Assembly: GCF_017948485.1 (NCBI RefSeq)
Contig: NZ_JAFFSX010000001.1
Location: 248,001-312,000, forward strand
DNA length: 64,000 nucleotides
Origin: Streptomyces sp. GESEQ-35
GTDB taxonomy: Bacteria; Actinomycetota; Actinomycetes; Streptomycetales; Streptomycetaceae
Direction: 5' to 3'
A model generated the notes under the pieces. The model was given only the letters and a program-made list of their open reading frames with translations. It did no database searches and was not told the origin of the DNA. The translations under genes were made by a program, and so were the position numbers. Of this stretch, positions 53,565-62,134 are shown piece after piece (position 1 is the first letter of the stretch; the number at the start of each line of letters is the position of its first letter).

Positions 53565-53752
53565 GTCGTGCTCCCTCTGGGTTGGTTCTCAGGATCTGAG
53601 ATCCGTCGCAACGGTCTCTCGGCGTCCTTACAAATCAAACGATCGCTTTACAGAATGAAGGCGGCGGCAGATTGTCAAGCGAATGTTTGAATTGTTCGTT
53701 CGCGCCGCAGCTCCAGCACGAGTGCCTCGATCCGCGAGACGGCTGTTTGACA

Positions 53753-53780
53753 ATGAACTCAAGCAGGTGCTTGAGTTCAT
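53753..53780. promoter_or_regulatory. Perfect 12-bp palindrome just before the TetR gene
   Basis: ATGAACTCAAGC (53753-53764) and GCTTGAGTTCAT (53769-53780) flank AGGT. The palindrome ends 3 bases before the TetR start and follows TTGACA (53747-53752), a possible -35 element. Probable autoregulatory operator. Confidence 0.65.
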
Positions 53781-53783
53781 ACC

Positions 53784-54422
53784 GTGGTACGGGTGGAAAA
53801 GACGGACCTGCGCCGAGAGGCCGGTCAGCGCACGCGGGACGGCCTCCAGACGGCCGCCCTGGAGCTACTCGCGCAACGAGGCCAGGAGGGCGTGACACTC
53901 CGCGAAATCACAGATCGCGCCGGAGCCAACGTCGCTGCGGTGAGCTACCACTTCGGGTCGCTGAAGGCGCTGTGCGACTCGGCGATAGAGCACGCGTTGG
54001 AGCAGTATCTGGACGCGCAGATCCAGGCACTCAATCCGCTTGACTCCACTTCGACACTCCAGGACCTGGCGGCAGCCTTCGCCGGGCCGATGGTGCGCGC
54101 GCTGGCGGCCGGTGGACAAGACCTGGCCGTGATGCGGACCGTGGCGCGTGTCGGCATCGAACCGCCCCAGGGGTGGGAGCGGCTGACCGGCAAGTTCGAC
54201 CAGAGTCGCCGGGAGGCCCTCCGGGTGCTGACAGCGAACCTTCCCGGAGTCGACGAGCAGGAACTGATCTTCCGTACGCGATGCGCAGCCGGCCTGCTGA
54301 ACTGGCTCGCGCTGGCACCCATCGGCGCCGAGCTGGCCGCTATGTCCGCCGAGCAGATCGAGCGGCAGCTGGTCCCCGTGGTGACTGGAGCGTTCCGCGG
54401 GGACGCCGCCGTCGGCCGCTGA
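53784..54422 (+). CDS. TetR-family regulator
   Basis: A 212-residue repressor. HTH: GLQTAALELLAQRGQEGVTL, REITDRAGANVAAVSYHFGS (recognition helix). The C-terminal domain is of the TetR_C_17/PsrA-like type. GTG at 53784 follows a perfect palindrome by 3 bases, so the mRNA may be almost leaderless; GTG 53793 is an alternative. Divergent from the secreted SnoaL-like gene, its likely target. Confidence 0.85.
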   Translation: MVRVEKTDLRREAGQRTRDGLQTAALELLAQRGQEGVTLREITDRAGANVAAVSYHFGSLKALCDSAIEHALEQYLDAQIQALNPLDSTSTLQDLAAAFAGPMVRALAAGGQDLAVMRTVARVGIEPPQGWERLTGKFDQSRREALRVLTANLPGVDEQELIFRTRCAAGLLNWLALAPIGAELAAMSAEQIERQLVPVVTGAFRGDAAVGR

Positions 54423-54473
54423 CCAGGCCAAAAGCCACCGGAATCCAAACAGCTCAAACGAGTTGCGGGATCG

Positions 54474-54929
54474 TCAATCGGTCCGGGTGCGGAGGCTCCG
54501 TACCAGGGTGGGGATCATCACCGACGCTGCGACGAGGTGAAGTGCGAGGAGGGCGGTGGTGGTGACGGCATTTGCCCCGGAGAGGAGGGGCGGGACCAAC
54601 GAGATCGCGGTCAGCGACACCGCCGTCCACACGAATCGCTCGGCGGGGCGAGCGCTCCAACGAAGAAGAGCGACGGCAACGACGATGCCCACGACCGAGA
54701 AGAAGCCGGTCACCACGGCGAACCCGGACAACGGGATCGTCTCGCCACCATCGGGGACCTCGAAGTCGACGCCAACGGCCTGGGCAAGCGCCGCGGCGAG
54801 GGTGGTGGCCACCATGGCCGCGAGCGTGGCGATGAAGCCGGTGCCGGCGAGCCCGCGGAGTCCGTGGGTGTGGCTCGTCCGGCCCGATGCCGGGCCTGCG
54901 CCGACCCCGGTGTCATTCATTCTGTTCAT
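54474..54929 (-). CDS. DUF6069-family membrane protein
   Basis: A 151-residue protein with four predicted membrane helices (around GFIATLAAMVATTLAAALAQ, FAVVTGFFSVVGIVVAVALL, WTAVSLTAISLVPPLLSG and TTTALLALHLVAASVMIPTL). The RFVWTAVSLTAISLVPP and LHLVAASVMIP blocks are typical of DUF6069. GGAGG 6 bases before the ATG at 54929 supports this start. The same frame is open upstream through the next small gene, so a longer fusion cannot be excluded. Function unknown; it follows an ECF sigma gene. Confidence 0.8.
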   Translation of the reverse strand: MNRMNDTGVGAGPASGRTSHTHGLRGLAGTGFIATLAAMVATTLAAALAQAVGVDFEVPDGGETIPLSGFAVVTGFFSVVGIVVAVALLRWSARPAERFVWTAVSLTAISLVPPLLSGANAVTTTALLALHLVAASVMIPTLVRSLRTRTD

Positions 54930-55223
54930 GTCGTTCCTCCATCCTTCGGCAACTGGGGTACGGGGTGCGCTGACTGGCATGTGACGGTCCTGGCCCTGTG
55001 GGCTGACGATGCGCACCCTCGCCGTGCGACGGCCGGGGTTCCGCAGGGCGCGGACGCCGGTGCCGCGGAGCCAGAACCCGGCGTCGCGTCCGAGAACCGG
55101 CCCGGGATCGCCGTCGCGCAGCTCCAGCTGCACCCGCCCGCTGGTGACGACGCCGAACGCGTCGTACCACTCCGCCGCGACCACTGCGACACGCGCGCCA
55201 CCGCGCAGCGTGAGCGTCCACAC
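54930..55223 (-). CDS. Small cupin-like protein after the ECF sigma gene
   Basis: From GTG 55223 (GGAG 8 bases upstream, inside the sigma gene's end) the frame gives about 98 residues. They include WTLTLRGGARVAVVAAEWYD, AFGVVTSGRVQLELRDGDPG and GFWLRGTGVRALRNPGRRTA, a beta-rich cupin-like pattern. No stop separates it from the DUF6069 gene, so it is either an N-terminal domain of one 249-residue protein or a separate gene whose stop was lost. It starts 5 bases after the sigma stop. Confidence 0.5.
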
Positions 55224-55228
55224 CGGGA

Positions 55229-56227
55229 CTACTCCGTGCCGTCCGCCGGCAGGCGTTCCGGCAGCCCGAGCCGCGGGAACTGGTCGTCGTGGAACGTGAT
55301 GATCTCGGCGATCGCCCCGCCGGTGACGCGCAGGACGTCGATCGTCAGCGGCAGGTACGCGCCCTCCTCCTTCTGCCAGAGGTAGAAGGCGACGGCGGGC
55401 TGCCGGTTCACGGAGGTGAGGACGGTGCGCAGGCCCTTCATGCCCTCGAAGCCGCTCTCGACCCAGTCGTTCACCACCGCGTCGCGGCCGACGTACAGGC
55501 CAGGCGTGGGCGGCATCGAGCAGCGGACGTCGTCCCGCAGCATCGAGGCGAGCGCCGGGACGTCCGTAGCGACGCTGGCGTCGGTATAGCGGCGCACCAG
55601 CTCGCGCGTCCCGGCGTCCTCCTCGCCGCCGGTCCAGTCCTGCCGCTCGGCGGGCAGGTGCTCCCGCATGCCGGCGCGGGCCCGCTGGAGCGCGCTGTTC
55701 ACGGAGTTGACGGAGTCCCCGAGGAGCCCCGCGACCTCCTTCGCCGGCCAGCCGAGCACGTCCCGCAGGATCAGCACGGCCCGCGGGCGCGGCGCGAGGT
55801 GCTGGACGGCGACCAGGTACGCCAGCTCGATCGTCTCCCGCGCGACGGCGACGGTCTCCGGCTCGTCCGCGTCGCCCGCGGGCAGCTCGTCGAGCAGCCG
55901 GTCCGGGTAGGGCTGAAGCCACAGCACCTCGCCGCCGGTCGCGGGCTCCGGGCGGCGCTTGGCGAGCAGGTCCAGACAGGCGTTGGTGGCGATCCGGTAC
56001 AGCCAGGCCCGGAACGTCGACCGCCCCTCGAAGGTCTCCCGCCGCCGCCAGGCACGGAGGAACGTCTCCTGCACGGCGTCCTCGGCGTCCTCGAACGACC
56101 CGAGCATCCGGTAACAGTGCACGTGCAACTCCCGCCGGTGCCGCTCCGCCAGCCCCGAGAACGCCGGCTCGTCGACCTCACCCAGACCGCTCACGCCCAG
56201 CTCCTCCAGCCGCCTGTCCGCACTCAT
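55229..56227 (-). CDS. ECF sigma factor with C-terminal SnoaL-like domain
   Basis: A 332-residue sigma-70 family factor of the SigJ/SigX5 kind. Region 2: LAERHRRELHVHCYRMLGSF, EDAEDAVQETFLRAWRRRE and FRAWLYRIATNACLD. Region 4: LAPRPRAVLILRDVLGWPAK, EVAGLLGDSVNSVNSALQRA. The C-terminal SnoaL/NTF2 module (YTDASVATDVPALASMLRDD to IITFHDDQFPRLGLPERLP) is a built-in regulatory domain replacing an anti-sigma factor. AAGGA 7 bases before the ATG at 56227. Likely transcribed with the small downstream genes. Confidence 0.9.
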   Translation of the reverse strand: MSADRRLEELGVSGLGEVDEPAFSGLAERHRRELHVHCYRMLGSFEDAEDAVQETFLRAWRRRETFEGRSTFRAWLYRIATNACLDLLAKRRPEPATGGEVLWLQPYPDRLLDELPAGDADEPETVAVARETIELAYLVAVQHLAPRPRAVLILRDVLGWPAKEVAGLLGDSVNSVNSALQRARAGMREHLPAERQDWTGGEEDAGTRELVRRYTDASVATDVPALASMLRDDVRCSMPPTPGLYVGRDAVVNDWVESGFEGMKGLRTVLTSVNRQPAVAFYLWQKEEGAYLPLTIDVLRVTGGAIAEIITFHDDQFPRLGLPERLPADGTE

Positions 56228-56478
56228 CACGTCATCCTTCCGTCTCGTCGTGTCCGGTCGTAGGTGTGACGGGTGGGGCCGCGAAAACTCATCACTAGAT
56301 GAGTAGTTCCGAAAGGCTCGAAGCATGGCGTGAGCGTGCGATAGCAGGGCCGCTGTTGCAGCCGATGCAGAGCGAGATTCTTGATCGGGTGCTTGGCGGA
56401 GCCGCGAGCCGCTCCGACTGGATGGGGGTCGCACCGCGCAGCGGCTTCTGCCCGGCAGGCAACCGGGCAGCTCAGGGG

Positions 56479-57351
56479 TCAGGTGCGGCGGGCGGCCCAG
56501 ACGGTGCGCTCGGTGCGCACGGCTAGGTCGTCGCGGTGCAGGATGCTGTGCGGGCTGTCGACGTCCAGGAGTTCGTCGAGGGCGGCGAGGTCCTCAGGGC
56601 TGAGTGCGGGTGCGGCGGCGCCGCGGATGCGTTGCAGGCTGCGGTGGGCGTAGCGGCCGATGGCCTCGCTGCGGTTGCCCTCGATGTTGACGGTGATGGT
56701 GCGCTCGTCCTTGAGGGTAAATCCGGCGGCGGCCAGCATCGGCCCCCAGTCGGCGCCGCGGTACGGGACGTGTTCAGCGTGGAAGCTGTCGGCCGCTCTG
56801 TGGGCGCGCTCCTCAAGTCCCGGTCGGCCTTCAGGGGCGTCGGCGGGCAGAAAGCGGGGGAAGCCGTCCAGCTCGACGACGGCGAACAGCCCGCCCGGCG
56901 CGAGAAGTTCGTGGACGCTACGTAGTGCGCGGTCGGGGTGGGCCATGTGGTGCATCGACGCGGAGGCCCACACCAGGTCCGGTGTGCCGAGGTCGGGCCA
57001 GTGGCTGGTGTCGAGGTCGGCCTGCACGGTGCGCACCCGGTCCGAGACGCCGCGGGCGCATGCCTTCTCACGCAGGAGCTGCAGGTGGCCGGCGGAGGCG
57101 TCGACCGCGGTGACGTGCACCTCGGGGAAGCGTTCAAGGAGCGCGAAGGTGCCCGCGCCGGTGCCGCAGCCCAGGTCCACGATCTGGCGCGGCTCGACCT
57201 TCAGCGGCAGCCAGGTGGTGATGGATGCGATGTGCTCGGCGAGGACCTCGGCGTCCAGGTCGAGGATCTCCGTCTGGCCGCTGTCGTCGTGCTCCTGGTG
57301 GTGGCCGTGCGAGCCGCCGTGGTGGGGGGTGTGCTCATGCGCTGGGGTCAT
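56479..57351 (-). CDS. SAM-dependent methyltransferase with His-rich N-terminus
   Basis: A 290-residue class I methyltransferase. Motif I IVDLGCGTGAGTFALLERFP, motif II VTAVDASAGHL, PDLVWASASMHHM and LLAPGGLFAVVELDGFPRFL. The first 25 residues are unusually rich in histidine (HEHTPHHGGSHGHHQEH), a possible metal-binding tail. The substrate is unknown; the family includes ubiquinone/menaquinone- and small-molecule methyltransferases. Its upstream region is shared with an XRE-cupin regulator that reads the same way. Confidence 0.87.
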   Translation of the reverse strand: MTPAHEHTPHHGGSHGHHQEHDDSGQTEILDLDAEVLAEHIASITTWLPLKVEPRQIVDLGCGTGAGTFALLERFPEVHVTAVDASAGHLQLLREKACARGVSDRVRTVQADLDTSHWPDLGTPDLVWASASMHHMAHPDRALRSVHELLAPGGLFAVVELDGFPRFLPADAPEGRPGLEERAHRAADSFHAEHVPYRGADWGPMLAAAGFTLKDERTITVNIEGNRSEAIGRYAHRSLQRIRGAAAPALSPEDLAALDELLDVDSPHSILHRDDLAVRTERTVWAARRT

Positions 57352-57511
57352 GACATCACCGTAGGCACCCCATGCGTATATCGCACGACTCCTTGCGGGA
57401 TACGCAAACAGGTGGCTTGATGCGCTGCCCGCCGCGCAAGATCATCCCTCATGTGGCGGCGGAACTCCGTACTCGCGAGGGTGCTATTCGCAGGGGCCCT
57501 GCCCGGCCGTC

Positions 57512-58090
57512 TCACTCGCCGGTCTCGCCTGCGTCGCGTTGGTGGCCGCGGCGGGCGTCGCGGTCGAAGATGCCCATGATCTCGCACGGGCCGCCCTCGG
57601 CTCCGACCGCGTGCGGCATCATGGTGGGGAACTCGGCGGCCTGGTTGGTCTCGATGCGGAACCGGCGGTGGCCGAGCATGAGGATCGCGGTGCCGGAGAG
57701 CACGACGAGCCATTCGCGGCCGGGGTGGGCGCGCATGCGGGCGGGATTGTCGGGCGGCGGCTCGGTCATGCGCTGACGCATGACGCTCATGCCGGGGTCG
57801 CCCTTGATGGGCCAGCGCATCAGGCCGTGGGTGCCGTCGATCATCGGGCTGATGACGACGTCGTCGGCGGCGTTCTCCACGAGCTGGTCGAGGGTGGTGT
57901 CCAGGGCGCGGGCGAGGGTGACGAGCTGGTCCAGGGCGAGGCGGCGCTGTCCGTTCTCGATCCGGCTCAGCGAGGACTGGCTGAAGTTGGCGCGGGTGGC
58001 CAGTTCTTCCAGGGACCAGCCCTGTGCGACGCGCAGTGCGCGGATCCGTTTGCGTACGAGGCTGTCCAGCGCCCCATCTTCTTGCGTCAT
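57512..58090 (-). CDS. XRE-cupin transcriptional regulator
   Basis: A 192-residue regulator. HTH: RIRALRVAQGWSLEELATRA, NFSQSSLSRIENGQRRLALD. A C-terminal cupin sensor (ARMRAHPGREWLVVLSGTAI, LMLGHRRFRIETNQAAEFPT, HAVGAEGGPCEIMGIFDRD) probably binds a small ligand or metal. The ATG at 58090 is used, without a strong ribosome site. Divergent from the thioredoxin-reductase-like/MFS pair, which it likely controls. Confidence 0.87.
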   Translation of the reverse strand: MTQEDGALDSLVRKRIRALRVAQGWSLEELATRANFSQSSLSRIENGQRRLALDQLVTLARALDTTLDQLVENAADDVVISPMIDGTHGLMRWPIKGDPGMSVMRQRMTEPPPDNPARMRAHPGREWLVVLSGTAILMLGHRRFRIETNQAAEFPTMMPHAVGAEGGPCEIMGIFDRDARRGHQRDAGETGE

Positions 58091-58181
58091 AGGCAACAAG
58101 GTATGCCCTTGCTGCAATGCGGGCTTAACGTCGAATACAGATGGTCCAGCACGGGGGCCAGGTACGACGAAAGGGCGCGAC

Positions 58182-59201
58182 ATGTCTGCGCAGACTTCCC
58201 GCTACGAGAGCGACACCCTGCCCAGCCGAGACCGTGGACGTGGTGGTGATCGGCGGCGGTGCCGCGGGCCTGAACGGCGCGCTGATGCTCGCACGCTCGC
58301 GTCGCTCGGTCGTCGTGATCGACAGCGGCACCCCGCGCAACGCAACTGCCGCAGCAATGCACGGCTTCATCGTCCTGGACGTACCCCGCCGCCCGAGATC
58401 CTCAAGCGCGGACGCCAGCAGGTCCGCGAATACGGCGGGCGGATCGTCTTCGGTGAAGTCGCCTCCGCCGAGCCCGCCTGAATCGGTCGAGGGTGACCTA
58501 CGGTTCACCGTAACCCTCACCGACGGCCGCAGCGTGACCGCGCGCCGCGTCCTGGCGGCCACCGGCCTGCGCGACGTACTGCCCGAGGTGTCGGGCCTGG
58601 CCGAGCACTGGGGCCACAGCGTCGTGCACTGCCCCTACTGCCACGGCTGGGAAGTGTGCGACGAGCCCATCGGCATCCTCGCCACCAGCCCCGCTTCCCT
58701 CCACCACGCACTGCTGTTCCGTCAGCTGACTGACGACCTCGTGTACTTCACCAATGGCACCGACCTGGACGAGGACACGCGCGCCCGGTTCGCCGCCCGC
58801 AACATCCGCATCGTCGAGACCGAGGTACAGGAAGTTGTCGAGAAGGGCGGCGGCCTGCCGGTCTGCGCCTGGTGGACGGCACCTTCGTCGCCCGACGCGT
58901 GATCGCGGTGGCCACGCAGTTGCAGGCCCGCACCGAGGGCCTGGACGGGCTGAAGCTGCCGATGGATGACCTGCCCGGCAACATGGGCCGCCGCTTCGCC
59001 TCCGCCATGGCCGGCAGCACCGACGTCCACGGCGTGTGGGTGGCGGGCAACGCCACCGATCTGACCGCGCAGGTCGGTGCGTCCGCCGCGGCCGGCGCCC
59101 TGGCCGGATCCCACATCAACGCTCTGCTGGCCACCGCCGATACCGACGCGGCCCTCGCCGCCGCCCAGGCCGCGAACACCCCCGCCTGCCCCTCGGCCTG
59201 A
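58182..59201 (+). pseudogene. Thioredoxin-reductase-like FAD/NAD(P) oxidoreductase, multiply frameshifted
   Basis: Assembled across frames it reads ETVDVVVIGGGAAGLNGALM (FAD site), PPEILKRGRQQVREYGGRIV, ATGLRDVLPEVSGLAEHWGH, SVVHCPYCHGWEVCD (CxxC redox pair), then DGTFVARRVIAVATQLQAR and VHGVWVAGNATDLTAQVGAS (C-terminal FAD block). The frame changes near 58220, 58383, 58480 and 58850. Four breaks in 1 kb argue for a dead gene, although sequencing indels cannot be excluded. It preceded the MFS exporter. Confidence 0.75.
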
Positions 59202-59312
59202 TCCGCGCGGACCGCAGCCAGCGGTCCGCGCGACGAGTCCCCTGTTCCACCCTTCTTTGGCGACCGGCCCTGTTCCGGCGCTGATTCTGCATGCCCTTTT
59301 TGAGAGGAAATC

Positions 59313-60911
59313 ATGAGTAGCAGCCAGCCTCCACAGGCGGCGGCCGCGCCAGTAAGCGGCGGGGGTACGCCGGATGCGCGTCAGCTGCGCGCGATCCTGA
59401 TCACCGTGTCGATCGCGCTGATGGCCGTCATCGCGTCGGTGTCCGGTCTGAACGTCGCCCAGACCCACATGGCCGTCGAGTGGGGCGCCTCGCAGACCAC
59501 TGTCCTGTGGATCATCAATATTTACACCCTTGCCCTGGCCGCCCTGCTGCTGCCGCTCGGTGCGATCGGTGACCGATTGGGCCGCAAGCCCATGCTGATC
59601 ACCGGACTGATCATCTTCGGCGCGGCCAGCGTCGTCGCCGGGCTCGCCCCGTCGGCCGCAGTGATGATCAGCGCCCGTGTGGCCGCGGGCGTCAGCGCCG
59701 CGATGATCATGCCGATCACGCTGGCCGTCATCACCTCCACGTTCCCCGAGGAGGAACGGGGCAAGGCGATCGGTGTATGGACCGGCGTCGCCGGAGGCGG
59801 CGGCATCCTGGGCATGTTCCTCTCCGCGTTCCTCGTGGACGTCGCGGACTGGCGGTGGCTGTTCGTGCTGCCCGTGGTGCTGGTCGTCGTCGCGCTGGCG
59901 ATGACCCTGAAGTCGGTGCCCAACTCCCTCGAACGCTCCACCCATTCCTTCGACACCATCGGCGCATGGGTGTCCACCATTGCCGTGATCGGACTCATCT
60001 ACGTCCTGCAGGAAGGCCCCGAGCGCGGCTGGACCGACCCCGTCTCCCTGATCAGCCTGGCCGTCGGCGTCGTCGCCGCCATCGTCTTCGTGGCCTGGGA
60101 GCTGCACCGCCGCGAGGCATCCCTGCTGGACGTACGCCTCTTCCGTGAGCGCGGCCTGGCCGGCGGCTCCATCACGCTGCTCGTCGTCTTCGGTGTCCAG
60201 GCCGGTATCGCCGTTGTGCTCTTCCCGTTCTTCCAGGCCGTGCTGGGCTGGTCGGGCCTGCTGTCCACCGTGGCGATGATGCCCATGGCCATCATGATGA
60301 TGATGGCGTCCGGCCTGGCCCCCAAGATGGCCGCCAAGATCGGCGCCCGCTCCACCATGACCGTGGGCATCGCCCTGTCCACCCTCGGCCTCGCGCTGAT
60401 GGCGCTGTTCGTCTCCGTCGACGGCGGCTACCTGTCCATCCTCGCCGGCATGCTCGCCATGGGCATCGGCATGGGCCTGTCGATGACGCCCTCCACCGAG
60501 GCCATCACCAGCTCCCTGCCCCGCGCCAAGCAGGGCGTTGCCTCGGCCCTCAACGACGTCACCCGCGAATTCGGCACCGCCCTGGGCGTCGCGATGCTCG
60601 GCGCGCTCCTGGCCAACGGCTACCGCAGCGCCATCGACGACAAGCTTGGCGGCATCCCCCAGGGGGCCGCGGTCACCGCACGCGAAGGCATCGCCAACGC
60701 CGTCGAGGTGGCCCCGAGCACTGGCAGCCACGCCCAGGACCTGATCCACAGCGCGCAGCAGTCCTTCGTCGACGGCTGGCAGCAGGCCATGTGGGCAGGC
60801 GTCGCCGTCATGGGCGTGCTGCTCATCTACGTCGCTCTTCGCGGGCCGAAGGGCTCAGACCGCGCCACCACGGACGAGGCGGAGACCACGGAGACCGTCA
60901 CCGTCCGATGA
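59313..60911 (+). CDS. DHA2-family MFS drug exporter (14 TMS)
   Basis: A 532-residue proton-driven multidrug exporter with about 14 membrane helices. Motif A GAIGDRLGRKPMLITG, motif C-like GVAGGGGILGMFLSAFLVD and the central WRWLFVLPVVLVVVALAM are typical of DHA2/QacA-type pumps. GAGAGGA before the ATG gives the start. It follows the broken reductase gene by 110 bases and ends in a strong terminator. Substrate unknown; control by the divergent XRE-cupin protein is plausible. Confidence 0.9.
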   Translation: MSSSQPPQAAAAPVSGGGTPDARQLRAILITVSIALMAVIASVSGLNVAQTHMAVEWGASQTTVLWIINIYTLALAALLLPLGAIGDRLGRKPMLITGLIIFGAASVVAGLAPSAAVMISARVAAGVSAAMIMPITLAVITSTFPEEERGKAIGVWTGVAGGGGILGMFLSAFLVDVADWRWLFVLPVVLVVVALAMTLKSVPNSLERSTHSFDTIGAWVSTIAVIGLIYVLQEGPERGWTDPVSLISLAVGVVAAIVFVAWELHRREASLLDVRLFRERGLAGGSITLLVVFGVQAGIAVVLFPFFQAVLGWSGLLSTVAMMPMAIMMMMASGLAPKMAAKIGARSTMTVGIALSTLGLALMALFVSVDGGYLSILAGMLAMGIGMGLSMTPSTEAITSSLPRAKQGVASALNDVTREFGTALGVAMLGALLANGYRSAIDDKLGGIPQGAAVTAREGIANAVEVAPSTGSHAQDLIHSAQQSFVDGWQQAMWAGVAVMGVLLIYVALRGPKGSDRATTDEAETTETVTVR

Positions 60912-60941
60912 CCGCGTAACAACTGGGCGGATCATCCGTCA

Positions 60942-60977
60942 GGTGTTAGGCATCGCGATACCGCGATGCCTAACACC
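60942..60977 (+). terminator. Terminator after the MFS exporter
   Basis: The perfect 16-bp arms GGTGTTAGGCATCGCG and CGCGATGCCTAACACC close a 4-base loop, 30 bases after the stop. No matching copy is seen at the far end of the adjacent transposase gene, so it is not an IS end. Confidence 0.75.
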
Positions 60978-61012
60978 CCAGCTCAGCAGCGCACGTCGCA
61001 ACAGGGACGCCC

Positions 61013-61909
61013 ATGCCGAACGAGCTCCTGGACACCTTCATCACCGGACTGTACGTGAAGATCGACGACGAGATCACGGAGACCCGATGGCTGGGCAGAC
61101 CACCGCAGTTGAGCGACTCCGAGCTGGTGTGTCTCGCCGTGGCGCAGGCTCTGCTGGGCTTCGCCTCGTAGGCCCGCTGGCTGCGGTTCGCCCGCACCAA
61201 CCTCGCGTCGATGTTCCCGTATCTGCCCCAGCGGCCCGGATACAACAAGGGGCTTCGCGCGGCGTTGCCGCTGGTCAAGAAAGCAATACGACTGCTGGCC
61301 ACGGACACGGACTTCTGGTTCGACAACCACTGGATCGTGGACTCCACACCGGTGCTGTGCGGGATGTCCCGGCCGACCGTGAAGCGGTCGGAGATGGCCG
61401 GCTGGGCCGGATACGGGTATTGCGCCTCGCATTCGCGGTTCTTCTGGGGCCTGCGGCTATTCCTGGTGTGCACGCCGATCGGGATGCCGATCACGTGGGC
61501 GCTGGCGAACCCAAAGATCGACGAGCGGGAGGTGCTGGCCGCGATGCTGGACCGCGAACCATCTCTGGCCGAAGACCGGCCTGGCCTGCTCGTCATCGCG
61601 GACAAGGGCTTCGCCTCGAAGGAGTTCGAAACCGATCTCGCCTTCCGGGGCGCCGAGTTACTCCGCCCGTCCTTCAAGCGGGAGAAGCGCCGCAAGGGCG
61701 AGTCGCTACTGAAGTCGGTACGGCAGCTGATCGAGTCGGTCAATGACACGCTCAAGGGCCAGCTCGATCTGGAACAGCACGGTGGACCGACCTTCGAGGG
61801 CGTTGCCGTCCGCGTCGCCCAGCGCGTTCTCCCGATGGCCGCCGCGATCTGGCACAACCACAAGTCCGGTGCCCCCGTCCTGCGGTCTCTGACCGCATTC
61901 GACCACTAA
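61013..61909 (+). pseudogene. IS982-family transposase with internal stop
   Basis: MPNELLDTFITGLYVKIDDE starts an IS982-type transposase. TAG at 61169-61171 interrupts it after LLGFAS, and the same frame continues ARWLRFARTNLASMFPYLPQ. The DDE region then follows: FWFDNHWIVDSTPVLCG, LVIADKGFASKEFE and SVNDTLKGQLDLEQHGG. The stop probably arose from GAG or CAG. No terminal repeats were found at either end. Confidence 0.8.
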
Positions 61910-61949
61910 CCACATCGGAACTACTCGTCCAGGGTCGGTCGGCATGGCT

Positions 61950-62134
61950 GCGGAGCGTTTTCCTCCTTGGCAGGTCGGGTTTTCGACGTGGTGGAGAACT
62001 AGGATGGCCTGCACCAATGCGGTCGTCCGGGAGGGGCCGCAGCGCAGCTTGGTCAGGATTCTCCAGGTCTTGAGGGTGGCGACGGCGCGTTCGCCGCAGC
62101 GGCGGATCCGGGCGTGGGCCTTGTTCACGGACTT
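61950..62134 (-). pseudogene. C-terminal fragment of an IS5-type transposase
   Basis: SVNKAHARIRRCGERAVATL, KTWRILTKLRCGPSRTTALV, QAILVLHHVEN is the end of an IS5/DDE_Tnp_4-type transposase. It continues in frame from the truncated MFS gene, replacing its C-terminus. Only this tail remains. Confidence 0.65.

Noticed and set aside
60942..60977. Hairpin considered as the left terminal repeat of the IS982 element
   Set aside because: It is a self-contained hairpin with no partner near 61910, and its position fits a terminator for the MFS gene.
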